Below the pieces are notes generated by a model, which had not been told where the DNA came from, ran no database searches, and saw nothing but the letters and a program-made list of their open reading frames with translations. 64,000 nt of DNA from contig NC_088179.1 in assembly GCF_028769735.1 (NCBI RefSeq), positions 1,240,001 through 1,304,000 on the forward strand. The letters run 5' to 3'. This DNA is from Zonotrichia leucophrys gambelii. Its lineage: Eukaryota; Chordata; Aves; Passeriformes; Passerellidae. The position numbers and the translations under genes were made by a program. Below, piece after piece: positions 11,701 to 25,300 of the stretch; positions within the stretch are counted from its first letter, which is position 1; each line of letters opens with the position of its first letter.

Positions 11701-14700
11701 TGGATTATACCATGATACCAGGGTTTTTGGGTCTCTGCAGGGACACAAGTTCTATCTCTAACCCCAGAAGCTGTACCAGTGAAGTTAGAAACAGATTAAA
11801 GTGCTGTAAGGGAAAGTTACCCTCCAGTGGTTACATAAAGCTAAACCAAAATTCTATGAAAAATTATTACAGGCTTTTAAAACATAGTACATTTTTCTGG
11901 CATTTCTTGACCCCTGCACTCAGCTACACCAGTGCCTGTCTCTGTTCCTTTTCAATTACTCTTCTCTTGGACTTGCAGGATATCACTTCTGCCTCAGGGA
12001 TAAAAGATATATGAGGGTCTGATTTCCATCTTTGCAAAGGAAATACAATTTTCAATTAAAAGTCACTGTAAAGAACAGAAACTTGTGGAAACTAGCAGTC
12101 AGTGTACTGAGAGTCTCAATGTTTTCTTCATTAATAACAAAATGGTTTTTTGCTATCTGCAAAATTGTTTATGGAATGTGTTTAGAGGAGATCCTCAAAT
12201 TTCACACTGGGCTACAGTTTAGTTGTCTTTTACAACAAGATTGGGTGCAGCAGCAGCAGCATTGAGGCTTCCCATCCACAGTAAACTACTTTTTATCTGG
12301 CTGGATCAGACCAGCTGCTCACTTTTAGGATTTCACAAGTGTCTAAGCAGGCAATTAGACCCAGATTTGAGGCTGATACTATAAAGGTTTTCCTTTGTAT
12401 TTGGATAATATTGCTCATAAAATGCAGAATTACTTCATGCTCAAACATATACCACCTGGGCAGGGTGTGTCACAGCCTTTTCCTAAAACCAGGAGGTTTT
12501 ACTCCATCTGTGATTCATCTAAAAGTAAATTAAAGTTTTAGAATGGAAAGATGAGCACTTTCCTGTGGGCTGAGGAGATTTGATTTTAGGACAACCAAAG
12601 CAATTGCCTCAGGATCTGGGTTATGAGGACCTGAGAAGACTGAGTTAGGTAACTGTTCTGGTTAATAAGAGCCACATTCAGATGGCCTAAATCCCCCCTA
12701 AGCCCAGGCCAACACACAAAGGCCAAAGAGGGGTGCAGTGGAGCCAGACATTCATTGGGAAAATGGGTGGAGGCAGGATTCCAACTCTGCAGGTGCTGCC
12801 TCTGCCATGCCAGCCCAAGAGAAATGTCACATTCGCCTCTGCCCATGGCCCCAGCACTTTCTGCCAGCCATCCTCCAGTTTCCCCTGTGATGGAATGGGA
12901 GAGAGCCTTGCCCTGGGTTTTTGGCTGGGTCAAAGCTGTTGTATCTTTCTAGCTTATAACTCAGTAAAAAGGTTTGTTTATGCTATATTCAAAAAAAAGG
13001 TAAAACATCAGTCCTCCTGCATGTAATTCTAGGAATACCATCCTACTGGGAAAGTAGAAGTAACTGTTTCAGTGAGGTTGCATGGATAGAAATAACACTA
13101 TTACAAGGAGGAAATTTAGATAAAATCTTCAGCTTTGGCAAGTTTGGCTCAAATATAATTTTTCTCAAGTAGGAAAAAATGTAATTGAGGTTCATTGATT
13201 TCAAAATCTTATCAGTGATCCAGCTTAGACCTCTCTTGCTTGCTTGTTGATGTGTAATTTATATATAATCATCTCTCCTGGAGATAGAAATAGGTAAAAT
13301 TCAGAATATAGTGGTTTTGAAGGGGAGATAGGAGTGTTCTTTCTTCACATTTATATCACTCTTACAATTGGCAGGTTGTGGAGGTGGTGCCTTGCTAAGC
13401 AGAGTTCTGCATGTCACTTGGCACCTGAATTTCACCTCCCTCCAAGCATTTTCCTCTTATCAAATGAAAAAGTTGATAAACACTGAATAGTCTTTCAAGA
13501 TTTTTAATGCAAAACTAAGGAAAAACCTCTCTTTGTACTGCTTTTGTGGTTTTGGATACAAGTTTGGAATGAGTCCAAAATCCCTTTTCCACAAGTGGCT
13601 TCATATCAATCACATTTAAGATGCTGAGTATCAGAGGCACCTTTGAAAATGTTACCCTGCTTTTCCACCAGAAATGGTAGTATAATTAAATTTCCTGAAA
13701 GCATCTCTCTGGTTTGGGTATATGGACATGCATCAAGATTCAAATAAATGCATTTTAAGATGAAAATTAAAAAAAAAATTCTTGATAAATCATGTAATGG
13801 GAAAGGGGAAAAGAACAGAGCACTGTGGGAGGCTCTCCCGATTGTCAGCCTCAGGAGGATTTTTACTGGCCACCAGTTGGAAGTCCTAAAATGCAAAAAG
13901 CAAGCAAGCATGAGGTGGTGAAATCCACAGCTACTTTTAAAGTCAGTGAACAACACTGATTTTAATCTTTAGTATGTGATCAATTAGCAGTGCATAAGGA
14001 ACAGCTGGTGCTCCCTGTAAAGCATGTGGTGGGGGAAGATTTTTGGAATAAGACTGTTTATTTACAGGCAACAATATTAACTCTCTATCTGAGAAGATGA
14101 AAGTTAATGATGGGAATACTTACTAATAATCATGAACATATATTCCATTCTGTTAATTTGATTTTTAATTGCACAGCAGAATACGGCTTCCTTGCCAGAG
14201 GGTAGTGATATTCTCACTGCAGTTATTGTAACACCGTTTCTAGTGAGCAAATAAACATAACAGTTCTTCTGGTAAAAGGCAAAGAGGATTTTAAAGCAGA
14301 GCTCATCTTCTCCTTTAAACTGATTACCCTGCTCCCATCTCATCTCCATGAGAAAGCAGCAAAGAACAGGGTGGAAAGGGTGGAGGATGTAATCAGGGAC
14401 AGTCGTGATTCAGGGAACAGCAGAATGTTTATTTTTAAAGGCGCCTGTGTGACACACAAACCTGCATTGAGATCATGCCTCTCCTTAGGAGTACTCCTCT
14501 CATCACCCTTAGTGCCTGGATCTTATCACTCCCCTAAATCATTTGTCTCTCTCGGGTAGCCCAGGATAAATAAATATCTGCATATACATTTAGGTCAGGC
14601 AGTGGCTTTCTCATGAAGAATCAGCAAAAACCACATTGGTGTGTTTTTAATTCAACCCTGATTCCACTGAGCACACAAAGTAAAATCTTACACTCCCCAG

Positions 14701-14935
14701 CAGAATACTAGAAAGATGTGCAGTAAAATGCTTAATCTTATTAGCAGTGTGCTATAGGGAAGTCTGAACCTTCCTTTAAGCCCTGACAACTGTTTTGTGG
14801 AGCTCAGGATTTTTCATAGTAAAATTAACCACGTTTCTACTCCCTGCACACTGTCCTGCTGCATGCTGACAGGAGGGATCCCTGGGGGCAGAGCAGCACC
14901 CACAGCATCTCTCAGCATCCCTCAGCCCCAGGTGG
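8796..14935. other. Non-coding interval upstream of AMER3
   Basis: AT-rich sequence without a recognisable coding exon on either strand. AMER3 needs at least one upstream non-coding exon and a promoter, and these may lie here or further right, but no CpG-rich promoter stands out. A short (AT)n tract lies near 11257-11274. The 134-codon open frame at 11610-12014 is hydrophobic at its start but matches no family I know and has no gene-like context. Confidence 0.55.
11257..11274. repeat. (AT)n microsatellite
   Basis: About nine uninterrupted TA/AT dinucleotides lie in an AT-rich stretch of the AMER3-GPR148 interval. No coding context. Confidence 0.8.
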
Positions 14936-15365
14936 GGCACCCAGTGCTTCCCCCAGCCCCACCTGGGCACCCACAGCATCCCCCAGCCCTATCTGGGCAC
15001 CCACAGCACCCCCCCCAGCCACACATGGGGCACCCACAGCATCCCCCAGCCACACATGGGGCACCCACAGCATCCCCCAGCCCCAGCTGGGCACACACAG
15101 CATCCCCCAACCACACATGGGGCACCCACAGCATCCCCCAGCCCCAGCCGGGCACCCACAGCACCCCCCAGCCACACATGGGGCACCCACAGCACCCCCC
15201 AGCCCCAGCTGGGCACCCACAGCATCCCCCAGCCCCAGCCGGGCACCCACAGCACCCCCCAGCCACACATGGGGCACACACAGCATCCCCCAGCCCCAGC
15301 TGGGCACACACAGCACCCCCCAGCCACACATGGGGCACCCACAGCATCCCCAGCCATGCATGGGG
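14936..15365. repeat. C-rich 30-31 bp minisatellite, about 14 units
   Basis: The unit starts GGGCACCCACAGCATCCCCC and continues either CAGCCCCAGCT or CAGCCACACATG. The two unit types largely alternate, giving a higher-order period near 61 bp. Units begin at roughly 14936, 14965, 14995, 15028, 15058, 15089, 15120, 15150, 15181, 15211, 15241, 15272, 15302 and 15333. Because 61 is not a multiple of three and the unit has no stops, all frames stay open on both strands. The long open frames here (up to 197 codons) are therefore artefacts. The minus strand carries repeated G runs of 4-6, which can form G-quadruplexes. Confidence 0.92.
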
Positions 15366-17820
15366 TGTGGGCAGGGCAGAAGGAGGCTGAGCCCATGACA
15401 AAAGGAGGCTCCTTCTCTGACAAAATCTCTGCACCTCTCTCTCAGTTTTGTTCTGCACCTGAGGCTGAAAGAAACGTAACTGGCTCGAAATGTTCCAATT
15501 ACATCATGTAAAAGGGCAGCTCCAACTCCTGCGCAGGGAGCTTTCAGTCATCACTGCACTGCTAAGAGAAGGCAGCAGAGCAGAAATTTCCACTGCATAC
15601 CTGAGAAGGAAACAGCTTTTTTTTCTTGCCCTGACCAGCAGCCTGTTGGTACCAGACAGCAAAGTGTTAACACTGACAGCTTTGGCTGTCCTCAGTAATT
15701 TATTGCTTTAAAAGGAGATAGAATGTGCATTTCTATAAATACAGGCACAGACTTGCCAGATGTATGGAAAAAGAAGTAGAAAGCAACGCTTCAAAAACAA
15801 GCAGTCATCCCAAAATAATACTCACTCAGAGTCACTGAGAAATGCCATAGCACCAGAGCAAATGAGGCAGATCACAAAAATGCTACTCACCATGTTTTAT
15901 CAGTGAGCAGGAATCCTCTGTCTCCTAGCCTTGCTCCTGAAGCTGCTCTTTATCCAGAGGCTCCTGTGATGCTTTTCAGATTCGGAGGGGCTGGACCACT
16001 GCTGCTCTCCAGTGTTACTCTCCACCCCCTGTCTTTTCCTCCTCCTTCTTCCTCCATCCCCACCCCCTCATTCCTCCAGCTTGTAGCTTTTTCGTACCTC
16101 ACATAGATTCTAAGCTTCCACATGGAGCTCAAAATAGGAAAGATGCTTATTTCAGCCATCTGCTTGGTGCCATGGAAATGCCTCCTTTGCTTTAGGAATA
16201 AAAGCAAGGAGGTAAGCCTGGGAGTTTCTGAGCCAGCATTTTGGTTCCTCTCTATATGACTGCTTATTAGATAGGGAGGAATACACCCAAATTAATTTCA
16301 TTTCTCATGTGTTGCTTTGTTTCAGACCAGGATTCAGGGAAAGTGATCTGAATGTGTTTTGGTTCGTGTGATGCTTCACTGGCAGTGTATGCAGGCTATT
16401 GGAATGTGCCACCCTTTGTAGACCCTGAGTAAAAGCTGAAGTTAGAAGGGATTTCGTGTGGGAGCAAAGTGGTGTGAGGGGAAAGAGTGACAATTTCAGC
16501 TGCCCAGGGCAGGAGTGCCTGGTGTTAACCTCATAATGCCTTCAGCAAAAATCATTTACCAAATTCACCTTTCAGTCAAACTTCTGTTTCAGTGTGCAGC
16601 AAAGGCAACCTCTGATGTTACAACATCATTCTTTGTTATATACACGAGTTTATTACCATCACAAACACCAGGGCTCTAATTTCACAGAAGTGTAACGCTG
16701 GCATCCTTCCCCCAGCCCTCCCCACTGAAAGGGTTCCCAGTCTGATCACAGCTTGATTGTCCCGTTGATTCCTATGAAAGTCCTTCACCTCGGCCTCTCC
16801 AGCCTCCTGCTTGCAGAAACACCTCTGCTGGGGGCAGGAGAGGAGCCTCTCACAAGCCAGAGGGGATGCCATGAAGCAGTGCCTTAATCCACTTCAGCAG
16901 CTCTCCTGTGAGCTCAGAGCTGCTCTCAGGATTACCCAGCAGTTGTTGAGGGCTGCTGTGTCTGCAGGGGAGCTGCCTCTGATGCAGGGGCTGCTCACTG
17001 CTGCTCTGAGGCAGCAAGCAGGCAGCTCCTGGGTGGCTGGGACAGACCAGCCCAGTCCTGGAGGCATTTAGGAAATCTCCCGCTCTGCATGGACTGAATA
17101 TGAGCATTCCCTCGCAACTGGAGCAGGTGCAGCAGTCAGAGAGCTGATCTCTTCTGTCCCCACATCACAGCAGAAAGGCAACAAAAGCCTTCACCTGTTC
17201 TCATCTTCCTTTTCATTGTGTGCTTTTGCTGAATCTTGAAGACGGGAGGAAAGGAGCTTGAACTTTTGTGCTGTCTAAGCTTCTAAAGCTGGAAAACCAG
17301 CCTGTTAACTTCAAAGCCTGCAAAACAGAGTGTTCCTGCTCTGAATGTCAGGCAGCAAGCCACTCAGGTGTTCCTGATGGTAGAGACTGGAAAATTACAC
17401 CCTTGGGGAAAAACCCTGGGTTAAATCCAGCCTGCAACATGCAGAAAGCCTTAGTGTGACTGGTGGGAGGAAAGAACAGGCTGTGGGTGAGTCCTAGCAG
17501 TTCTGGAAAGTAGATTAAGAACCATTGTGAGAATAAATATGTTAATTAGAAATAGATTTGATGGGTTTTATTCTGCATGAGATATTTATTTTAATATAGG
17601 AGGAAGCTTTTCTTCATGAGGGGTATATGAAGCCAAATTTTCGGGTGGTACCTCATTGCTCTGCAGTGATGCTGCTTTTGAGAGCCTCCCCTCTGTTTTG
17701 GAAAGAAGAGGCCTATAAAATGCTGAAGCCCTTCTTTGCTCCAAGTACACCAAGGCTTGGAGAGACATGAGAATGACAGAGGTCACAGCAGTCACCTGTG
17801 CCCAGGTGGCCAAGAAGCAT
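15366..17820. other. Non-coding interval
   Basis: No recognisable exon or mobile element. A pyrimidine-rich plus-strand tract lies around 16005-16080. The remaining frames are short and without family resemblance. Confidence 0.55.
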
Positions 17821-17896
17821 CATGGTGGTGCTGGGTTATCACTTGGTCTGGATGGTCTTACAGGTCTTTTCCAGCCTTAATGATTCCGTGATTCTG
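17821..17896 (+). mobile_element. CR1 LINE 3' tail fragment
   Basis: The sequence ends with GATGGTCTTACAGGTCTTTT, then CCAGCCTTAATGATTCCGTG and ATTCTG. This is the characteristic CR1 3' end with its ATTCTG-type terminal repeats. Only the last roughly 75 bases can be recognised, consistent with the usual 5' truncation of CR1. Confidence 0.8.
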
Positions 17897-20800
17897 GTGC
17901 TGAGTCCAAGCTGGTGTTGGTATTGTCTGAGCAAAACTAGAAACTTAGGTTTCTTATTTGAAAGTTATTCATACACACAATTTCTGAGCTGGGTTTCTCA
18001 ACTCTGAAGTGTAGGCATTAAAGGTAAAGGCATCAGAAAAGATATACCCAAATATGCCATGTGAAGAAGGATGTAGGCAACAGAGAACACTTAAAACTAC
18101 ATCTAAAGCCTACTTTATGTTCAAACCAAGCACAATAAAACAAAGATTTGGAGAAAATAACCTGGGCAGGGAGGAGCTCTTAGCTCCAACCCTGTTTCAG
18201 GTAATTCCCACACATGCAGTCCCCAGAACAGCCTGTTGCTGCTCCTCAGGACCTGGGAAAGCTCTTGTGCAGTGTCCCCATTTCTAACTGCTGTCCCTGA
18301 GCTGGAGAAGTGAGAGGGGATCACTCTAGACCTGGGTGAGATACCCAAAACTGTTCTTGGAGATTCATGTAAAGCATCTTCTGTGATGAGAGATCTCCAG
18401 GTTTTAGGATGTTTACTTTGGACAGAAATTTCCAGCTTTAGAGCCTTCTATTTCCCTTCCTCATGGGAAGTAGCTTAAATCCATGGAGGGTTAAATCCAT
18501 CAGCCATCCATGGCCACAGCTGTCCATGGCCATAACCTGCACAGACCTAAATCATGGTGTCACTGCACACACTGGTAAATGCTGAATAGCAGTTGGTCCA
18601 TGGTAGCCCTAATGCATTGCAGTGGAGCTTTTTTTACTTCCTGAACAGTCCCCAACTTGCAGTTCCCTCAGCTATCCTTTTCTGCTATCACTACATTTCA
18701 GGCTATTTCACCAGAGCTGTTGATCAGCTTGGCTCAGAATGTTGGCAATTGGAGAATCTAATGGTCCTCTCTGATTAATTCTGATTCATTCAGTCTGTCC
18801 AGAATTGTTCAGGGCATCAGTGGGCATAAAAGGGAAGGGAAATCCAAAAGCTGCAAAGGAGGGGCCCGTGGTACAGCTGCCATCTGTCAGCAGCTGCACA
18901 CAGCCCTTGGCATGGTGAGCGGGGAGAGGCACTGAGGAATGCACAGCCACTGCTGAGGGAGGAGTGGGGTGCCAGGGGTCTTTGGGGAAAGGAGGAGGAA
19001 ACTCCCCATGGAAACACAGGGAGGGAGTTTTTAGATGAAGCAGGCCCAGCCTCCCAGAACGTGGAAGCCTGACTCTCCTCATGGTGGGTTGGAAATGTTT
19101 GCATCCAGTGATTACAGACAACTATTAGCGTAAGCAACTCACAAAAAGCAATCTACAAATTTCTTTAATTTTCTGCCATGGAAGAAAGTAGCAGATTCTT
19201 TAACCCTGAGACTCAGAACTAAAGTTTTTGCTGAACTAGCTCCATTTGTTTCCAAGGAATTGCTTACAGACTGAATTTGATCCAGGCTATTTCCTGCCAG
19301 TGAACTAATGAAGAATCTAACATCCCCAATCCAGTTTCTGCTAACATCAGGTTAAACTTAATTATTCATGGATTCTTATCAGTATTTCTTGGGTTTGCAT
19401 GTTGAAGAGAATTGGTAATGGGATATGGAGCTTTTTCTGTCCAGATTGCTGGCAGGAGCCTGCCCTAGGTTGAAGGGAGCAATCCTGGCTATTTATCTGA
19501 CTACTTCCCAGGGCTTTCATTAACTTAATTGCCACTCTCTTCTCAGTTGCTTGGTGAGCTGGTCTATGCTGCAAATTTTAGAATCCTGAATTGCTGTTAA
19601 TGACATCAGTACTTACCAAAGGAAATGAAAATATTCTTATCCACAGATTTCTTCTGCAAGGGAAAACTCAGCCTCAACATCTCCTGCTTGTCCTCCCTGT
19701 CAGGCACTGACATTTCCATATTTGCAGCCAAGGGGATGATGAGGGTCACAGGAGCAATTTATGGTATTAAAAAATCTTGCTGTGCTCCTCCAGCACCAGT
19801 AATGATGCCATCAGAGGCAGGAAGGATTGCCCAGTGCCTCCAGAATGGGACTGATCACACTCTCATTATTGCTGTCCTGGGGACTGTGGCTGACTGATTG
19901 TAAACTGCTTCTTGCCCCAAAGGGCTTTAAAGGGCTTTTGAGGAAAAAAAGAAAGTATCGAAGACATTTCTCCAGCTGCTTATGTTGGAGTCATGACTTC
20001 CCTTAAACTTTCTGCTTTAAACAAAAAGCTCTTGAGTAATAAATATTGTCTATTTGTCTATAAAATCAATGTGGAAAAATTATTTGCATTATATGCTATG
20101 AAGAACTATGTCAAAAGAATTGTTTCACCAGATCATGAAAAACTCCAAGGCTCTAGAGACCAGAGACAACACCTGGGAGAGACAAGAAGCCTCAGAAACC
20201 TGACTACAGAAATGTTAAATACAAGGCATGTTTTCAGAAGCTTTTCCCTTCCAGCTATGCCTATGTGTCACAGACATCTGTCCAGATGAGGCAATACCTC
20301 CAGTTTATTGAACTGCATTAACAGGCACTGCTGTCTGAAAGGCAAAATAAGTATTCAGCATAAAGCATGAGAATGGTGAAATATGCTATTCCACAACCAT
20401 CCCAGTGCAACCTACAGGCAAAATTTTCTCAGCTCTGCTGAGGAAGATGCTGCTGTGATACCTTGAGGGAAGGTTAAGGAAATATTTTATTACTGTTTTG
20501 TGAGACTTGGTTTCCCTGCTTAATTTTATATTGCTCTTTGCCTGAATACAAGAAATACTCTGAAGACTTTGTTAAAGACTCAGTCAGGAAACTGAAAAAA
20601 GAGAGATGTAAGTGTAAGTAGCCATAGATACACAGCTTCAAATAACAGACACAGTGGTTCAGTGAGGCAGCAACTCTCCCAGTGGCTCTCATGGGACAGC
20701 CTTTCAAACTATAAAGTTGGGATCAAAGGAGGCCTAAAAGCAAAACTGCTTAAATAAGAGAGAAGTGAGCAGTCAGATAAAGTTAGTGAGGGTGAATGCA

Positions 20801-22248
20801 GTGGCACAGCAGGCTCCAAATGCAGGGACAGTGGCACACTGAGCTGTGAGCAGGACAGGCTGCTGCTCCCTTTTACTGCTCCCTTTCACTGCTTTTATTT
20901 CATATCCCAGTGAAATAAATCATGTGTTGCATAGAAGGTGCCTTGCTCCCACTGCAGATGATCTGTCACAGGGTCTTGTAAAGGAGTCCTCATGGCTGGT
21001 ATGGAGGCCAGGAACCAAATCACAAGTGTGTTCTGAGGGAAGAAGCATCTTAGCTGAGTGCAGGTGGTTGGTCCTGGAGGAAAAGGAGCACCACAACCGG
21101 TCTGTGACCTGTGAGAAGTGACCCTGTGCTGTCTGTAAAATCCCACTGCTCTGCCAGGCAGTGTTTGAATGCAGGCAAACAAAAGAACATTTGGAAGATG
21201 GATGAGAGATGAAGCTTTGAAATTGCCAGCAGTGCAGTTGGTAACAATGTGGTTAGCAATGCTTCTGCTTGATTTACTCAGTGGAACACACATTTTGGAA
21301 ATAAATCTGTGGGCTTGATTTATGTTGTTAGTGGCAATGTCACGGCCAGATTTCATTTTGAAGTGGCAAGTTGTAAATCTCAGAAAAGAATAAAATACAC
21401 AGTTTTAAATGCAGTTTGCTAGCAGACCTAGAGGTATTGTTGGCAGTGTTGGTTGCTCTTGTTGTCCTGCCTTCCACACCCTGGGTGGCAGCGGCCAACT
21501 GCAGGAGCCTTCTGCCTCTGCTGCCTGAGCTGCCATCGCAGCTGGAAGGTGAAACCTCTGGCTGTGCTCCTCAAAATCATCAAACATTGTCTGTGCTAGA
21601 GTATGGCATTACAAGCAAGGCTCTTATGCTAGTGAAATATGACCATTAATAGTTTCCTGCAGTAACAGTAAAGAAAGCAGGAAAACTGAAAGGACTCAGA
21701 TCTGATGAAATGCTCCATTAATGGATCATGAGTATTGACAATGCCAAGGTCATCACTTGGTTTGCAGTTACACTCATTACCAGCAGGTTTTAAAATATGA
21801 TATTTTATGTGTCTTGGAGCTGGCAGGCTATTTAGAGAGGGAGGATTTGCTGAGTATTGTTTTTGGGTTTATCCTCCCATGGTTCTGCTGCTGCCATCAG
21901 TCTGCAGCAAAACAATCTCACAGTGGCTTGATTTTTCACAGAGGGGTTAGTAATGCTTCTGAGGCAGGATAGGCCTCAAGCATTTTCATCTGTTACATGT
22001 TTCAGAAGCCATTTTTGAGGCAGCAGTCGAGTGCCAGTGCAGGGCTGGGAGATGGGAACAGAGGTTGGAAGGACAGACAGCCAGAGCCAAGCCTGGGGGG
22101 CCATGCAAGTGGGGCTGTGTTAGTGTGGGGTGGGTGCTCTGTTCTTTGTTGCTGTGTGTTGAGGAGGGTGGGAAGCCTGTAAATAAGGACACTTTGGTTT
22201 GGGGAGAGAGATTCAGAAATTATTCTTGAGCTTTAATATAGAGTAGTA
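17897..22248. other. Non-coding interval
   Basis: Nothing I can assign. Frames such as 20895-21356 (minus, 153 codons) and 19993-20289 (plus, 98 codons) show no domain, no codon bias I can defend and no splice context. Confidence 0.5.
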
Positions 22249-22370
22249 GAATCATAGAATGGTTTGGGTTGGAAAGTACCCTAAAGATCATCTCATTCAG
22301 CCTCCCTGCCATGGTCAGGACATCTTTCACTAGACCAGATTGCTCAAAGCCCCATCCAACCTGGTCTTGG
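22249..22370 (-). mobile_element. CR1 LINE 3' fragment, minus orientation
   Basis: The plus strand reads GAATCATAGAATGGTTTGGG followed by TTGGAAAGTACCCTAAAGATC and, later, CCATCCAACCTGGTCTTGG. This is the reverse complement of the CR1 3' end. The element therefore lies on the minus strand with its 3' terminus at 22249. Confidence 0.9.
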
Positions 22371-25300
22371 AGAAGGCAATTTCTTGCCCTAAAATGCACT
22401 TACAAACCTGCACCTTTGAAAAAGAATAGTTTATTCTTAATACCCCTGTTTCTATGTACCTGGTTTAAAACACCTTACAGGGAGTCTAACTTTAATCAGA
22501 CACTTTAAGGTGCTTCAAAGCCCTTTATATGTTGGGATTTTGCTGTGTAAAAAGCAAAGGCAGCAGGTCACTGATGAGTTTGCAGTTTGAGTGGGAGGTG
22601 TGTGAGAGTGAAGTGGGGAGTGCTGCTGGCTGCACAGTTACAGCTGTAAAGTCATTTGGAGCTTGGCAGTGTCTCAAAGAGCCTGGTTCTTTCAGAGCTG
22701 ACACAGTGGTATCCCAAAGTGGACAGAAGCCAGCCACAAAATGAGTTAACTCCTTCCCCAGCTCATTAAATGGGTTGCCCAGTGAAGAATGAAGTCTGGG
22801 TTCACACGTAGGTACATGTGCTGTCACAGAAATGGTATGAGGGTGACAGACCTTGATTTCCTCATTTGTTGCTTTGGTTTGAAGTTCTGTACAAGAAATG
22901 TTGCTGCATCCCCTCACTCAGAGGGGAGGGGACCTGTGGTGGATGCCCTGCAAAGCAGAAGAGTGCCAGCTGGGGCTGCAGGAGAAAGCTTTCCCTGCCT
23001 CTGCCTCTTTTACAGGTGCTTTTCCTAATGCCAGCATGGATCAAACCCAGGTCAGTCTGCTCCAGATTGGGAAGCATGGCCCCAGTAATTAGAAATTACT
23101 AAAATAACAAGGTGCTGCAATGCCTGAGCAGTGGAAGAAGCCAGGCACCATGCAGAGAAGCATGAGCCAGGGAGAGGCCGGCTCTGAGCTGCTGTGATCT
23201 TCCCACAGCCCAGGGCAGGGAGGGAGGAGTGGGAGCAGGAGGGCAGGAATCCCCTGCTTTCCCACCAGGTGAATCTCCAGGAGGGCAGGAATCCCCCGCT
23301 TTCCCACCAGGTGAGTCTGTGCGCCTGGCTTCATCCTCCCAAGACACTCTGATCAGGGCTTCTAGATTCTCTGGCAATAATATTGTTTTCCTCATCCCAT
23401 AAAGGTCTTTTTTCAGCAACAAGTATTAGGAGTTGTGAATTTTTTGCCTGATCTACGTGATGTGTGCTGCTGTTTCCAGGTGAAATGTCTGATGTAGTTC
23501 TGATTGTTGAGGTGCTGGCCTGTCACATCCCTTCAGTGTCCAAGCTGAAGTAAAGAAGACGTAAATATTCAATGTCAGCTTTCATGGAATGAAATAATTG
23601 GTTGCACAGCATTAAAGAGTTTTTAAAGGAACATTTACCTTAGTATTAGGGCTTCTTTTTAGCTTAATTTCCAGATCAGAAAGATTTATGAAATCTTGTT
23701 CTTTGTACCTACCTACTTGTCTCTCCCTTTGAATACTTTTACACCTATTAGCCAGGTTTAGCCTAACTTGGCATAGTGAAAGAGTCCTCAGAAAATTTTG
23801 CCTTTATTTAAAGGTTTTATTAAACTAGGTAGAGACAAGCTGTGCAATGGACTCCATGGGGGAGAAAAGGCTGGAAACGAAACTCAATTTAATTGGAAAT
23901 CAGAAAAGCTGCACTGCTGGCAGGTAAACATCTTAGCAAGTTGATTAACAAGGTCCCAGAAAAGAAGGCTTTGTTACAGTGCTTGAACTATTACTTCATA
24001 TGTAAATCAGAGAGGGGGAAGACCTGTTTATCAAGCAGCAATGCTTTTATAAGCTATAATGTAGTAGTAAATAAAACATGAGAAAATGGCAAAAACTTAA
24101 ATATGATCTATTTTCCCATGCTTTTGGAAAACCTAATTGTTTTCCAGATTCACTGTGGGATTTTTAGGTAACCCTGCAAGTGCTGCAGAACCCCACTTCT
24201 CACCCTCCTCACTGCACAGATGGGGGAATTACTGCAAAGGGACACCAGCATTTCCTGGGCTATCACAGCCATTTGACCAGAGAATCTGACTCAGAACATT
24301 CGATATTTCTGTGAAAAATGACTGAGTCCCAGCCAGCCCCTCTATGTGATTAATTCAGTCCAACACCAGAGATGGGGTGCTACACATAAACTGATGCCTT
24401 CCTCTCCATCACTGTGCAGCCTGACAGTGTCACTGAGCCTTTCTGCACTTGTACCAATGACAACAAAAACTGAAACTGAGGGGTTCAGAGGGGGTGTCTT
24501 GTTGTTTTTTCCTTTTTTTGAGCAAAGCTTCCCAAAGTCATCAGTCAAAAGAAATTAATATTAGGAGATGCACACATTTTCAGCACAGGATCCTGCAGTG
24601 AAACAGGCTCAATTCCTTGTTCCACAGGCTCTCCTGGGGATGCTCCAGCGGCTCAGCAGGAAAGCATTCCATCTGGAGAGAAAAACTCATAGATGCATTT
24701 CTGAGATGTAACAGCCAAAGCTGTCTTTGTTCATTCAGGCTGCTGTGAAACGCTGCCTATGTTGGGCTGCTGCTGCACACAGAGATTTCCCACTAGATGG
24801 CCCTGCACATCCAACATTGCAAGGGTGTCCACGAGCACACAGAAATAAATTCTTGGCTCTGAATTTCACTGAGTGTTGTCAACAAACCATCTTTTCCACA
24901 ATCTGCACCCAGCAAGCTCAAGTCATCTAAAGTCCTGAAACTGGGCAGCCTTCCTACATTAAAATACCTTGAGTTTTTTTACTGTCAGCCTGTACCCTGA
25001 ATATATGTGCTTAAAATCCTGCCTTCTCCTACATGGGAGATATAAAAGTGACTGTTAAATGTGCTTGTCACCCCCATATAACAAACTGAGATCTGAGACT
25101 TTAGGCTGTGAGACCCTCATGTGTGTGTCCATGAACAAAAGAGAGAGCAGTGATATTCCATCCTGCTCAATTGGCATCTTTCACCTGTTCTGCTTAAAAT
25201 ATTTACATCTGGCAGGGCTTCCTAGAGTGAAAAAACACAGAATTAGACTTTCAGAGGATGTAAACTAGCATTATTAACATTTAAAGAACTGCAATAAGTG

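Noticed and set aside
11610..12014. Plus-strand 134-codon frame with a hydrophobic start
   Set aside because: No known family, no neighbouring exons and AT-rich composition; the hydrophobic stretch is what AT-rich non-coding DNA often yields.
14797..15511. Long open frames (up to 197 codons) with PSPSWAPTAS-like or VLWVPSWGWG-like repeats on both strands
   Set aside because: They arise from a stop-free minisatellite unit whose 61-bp higher-order period rotates frames; no start context, splice signals or family match.
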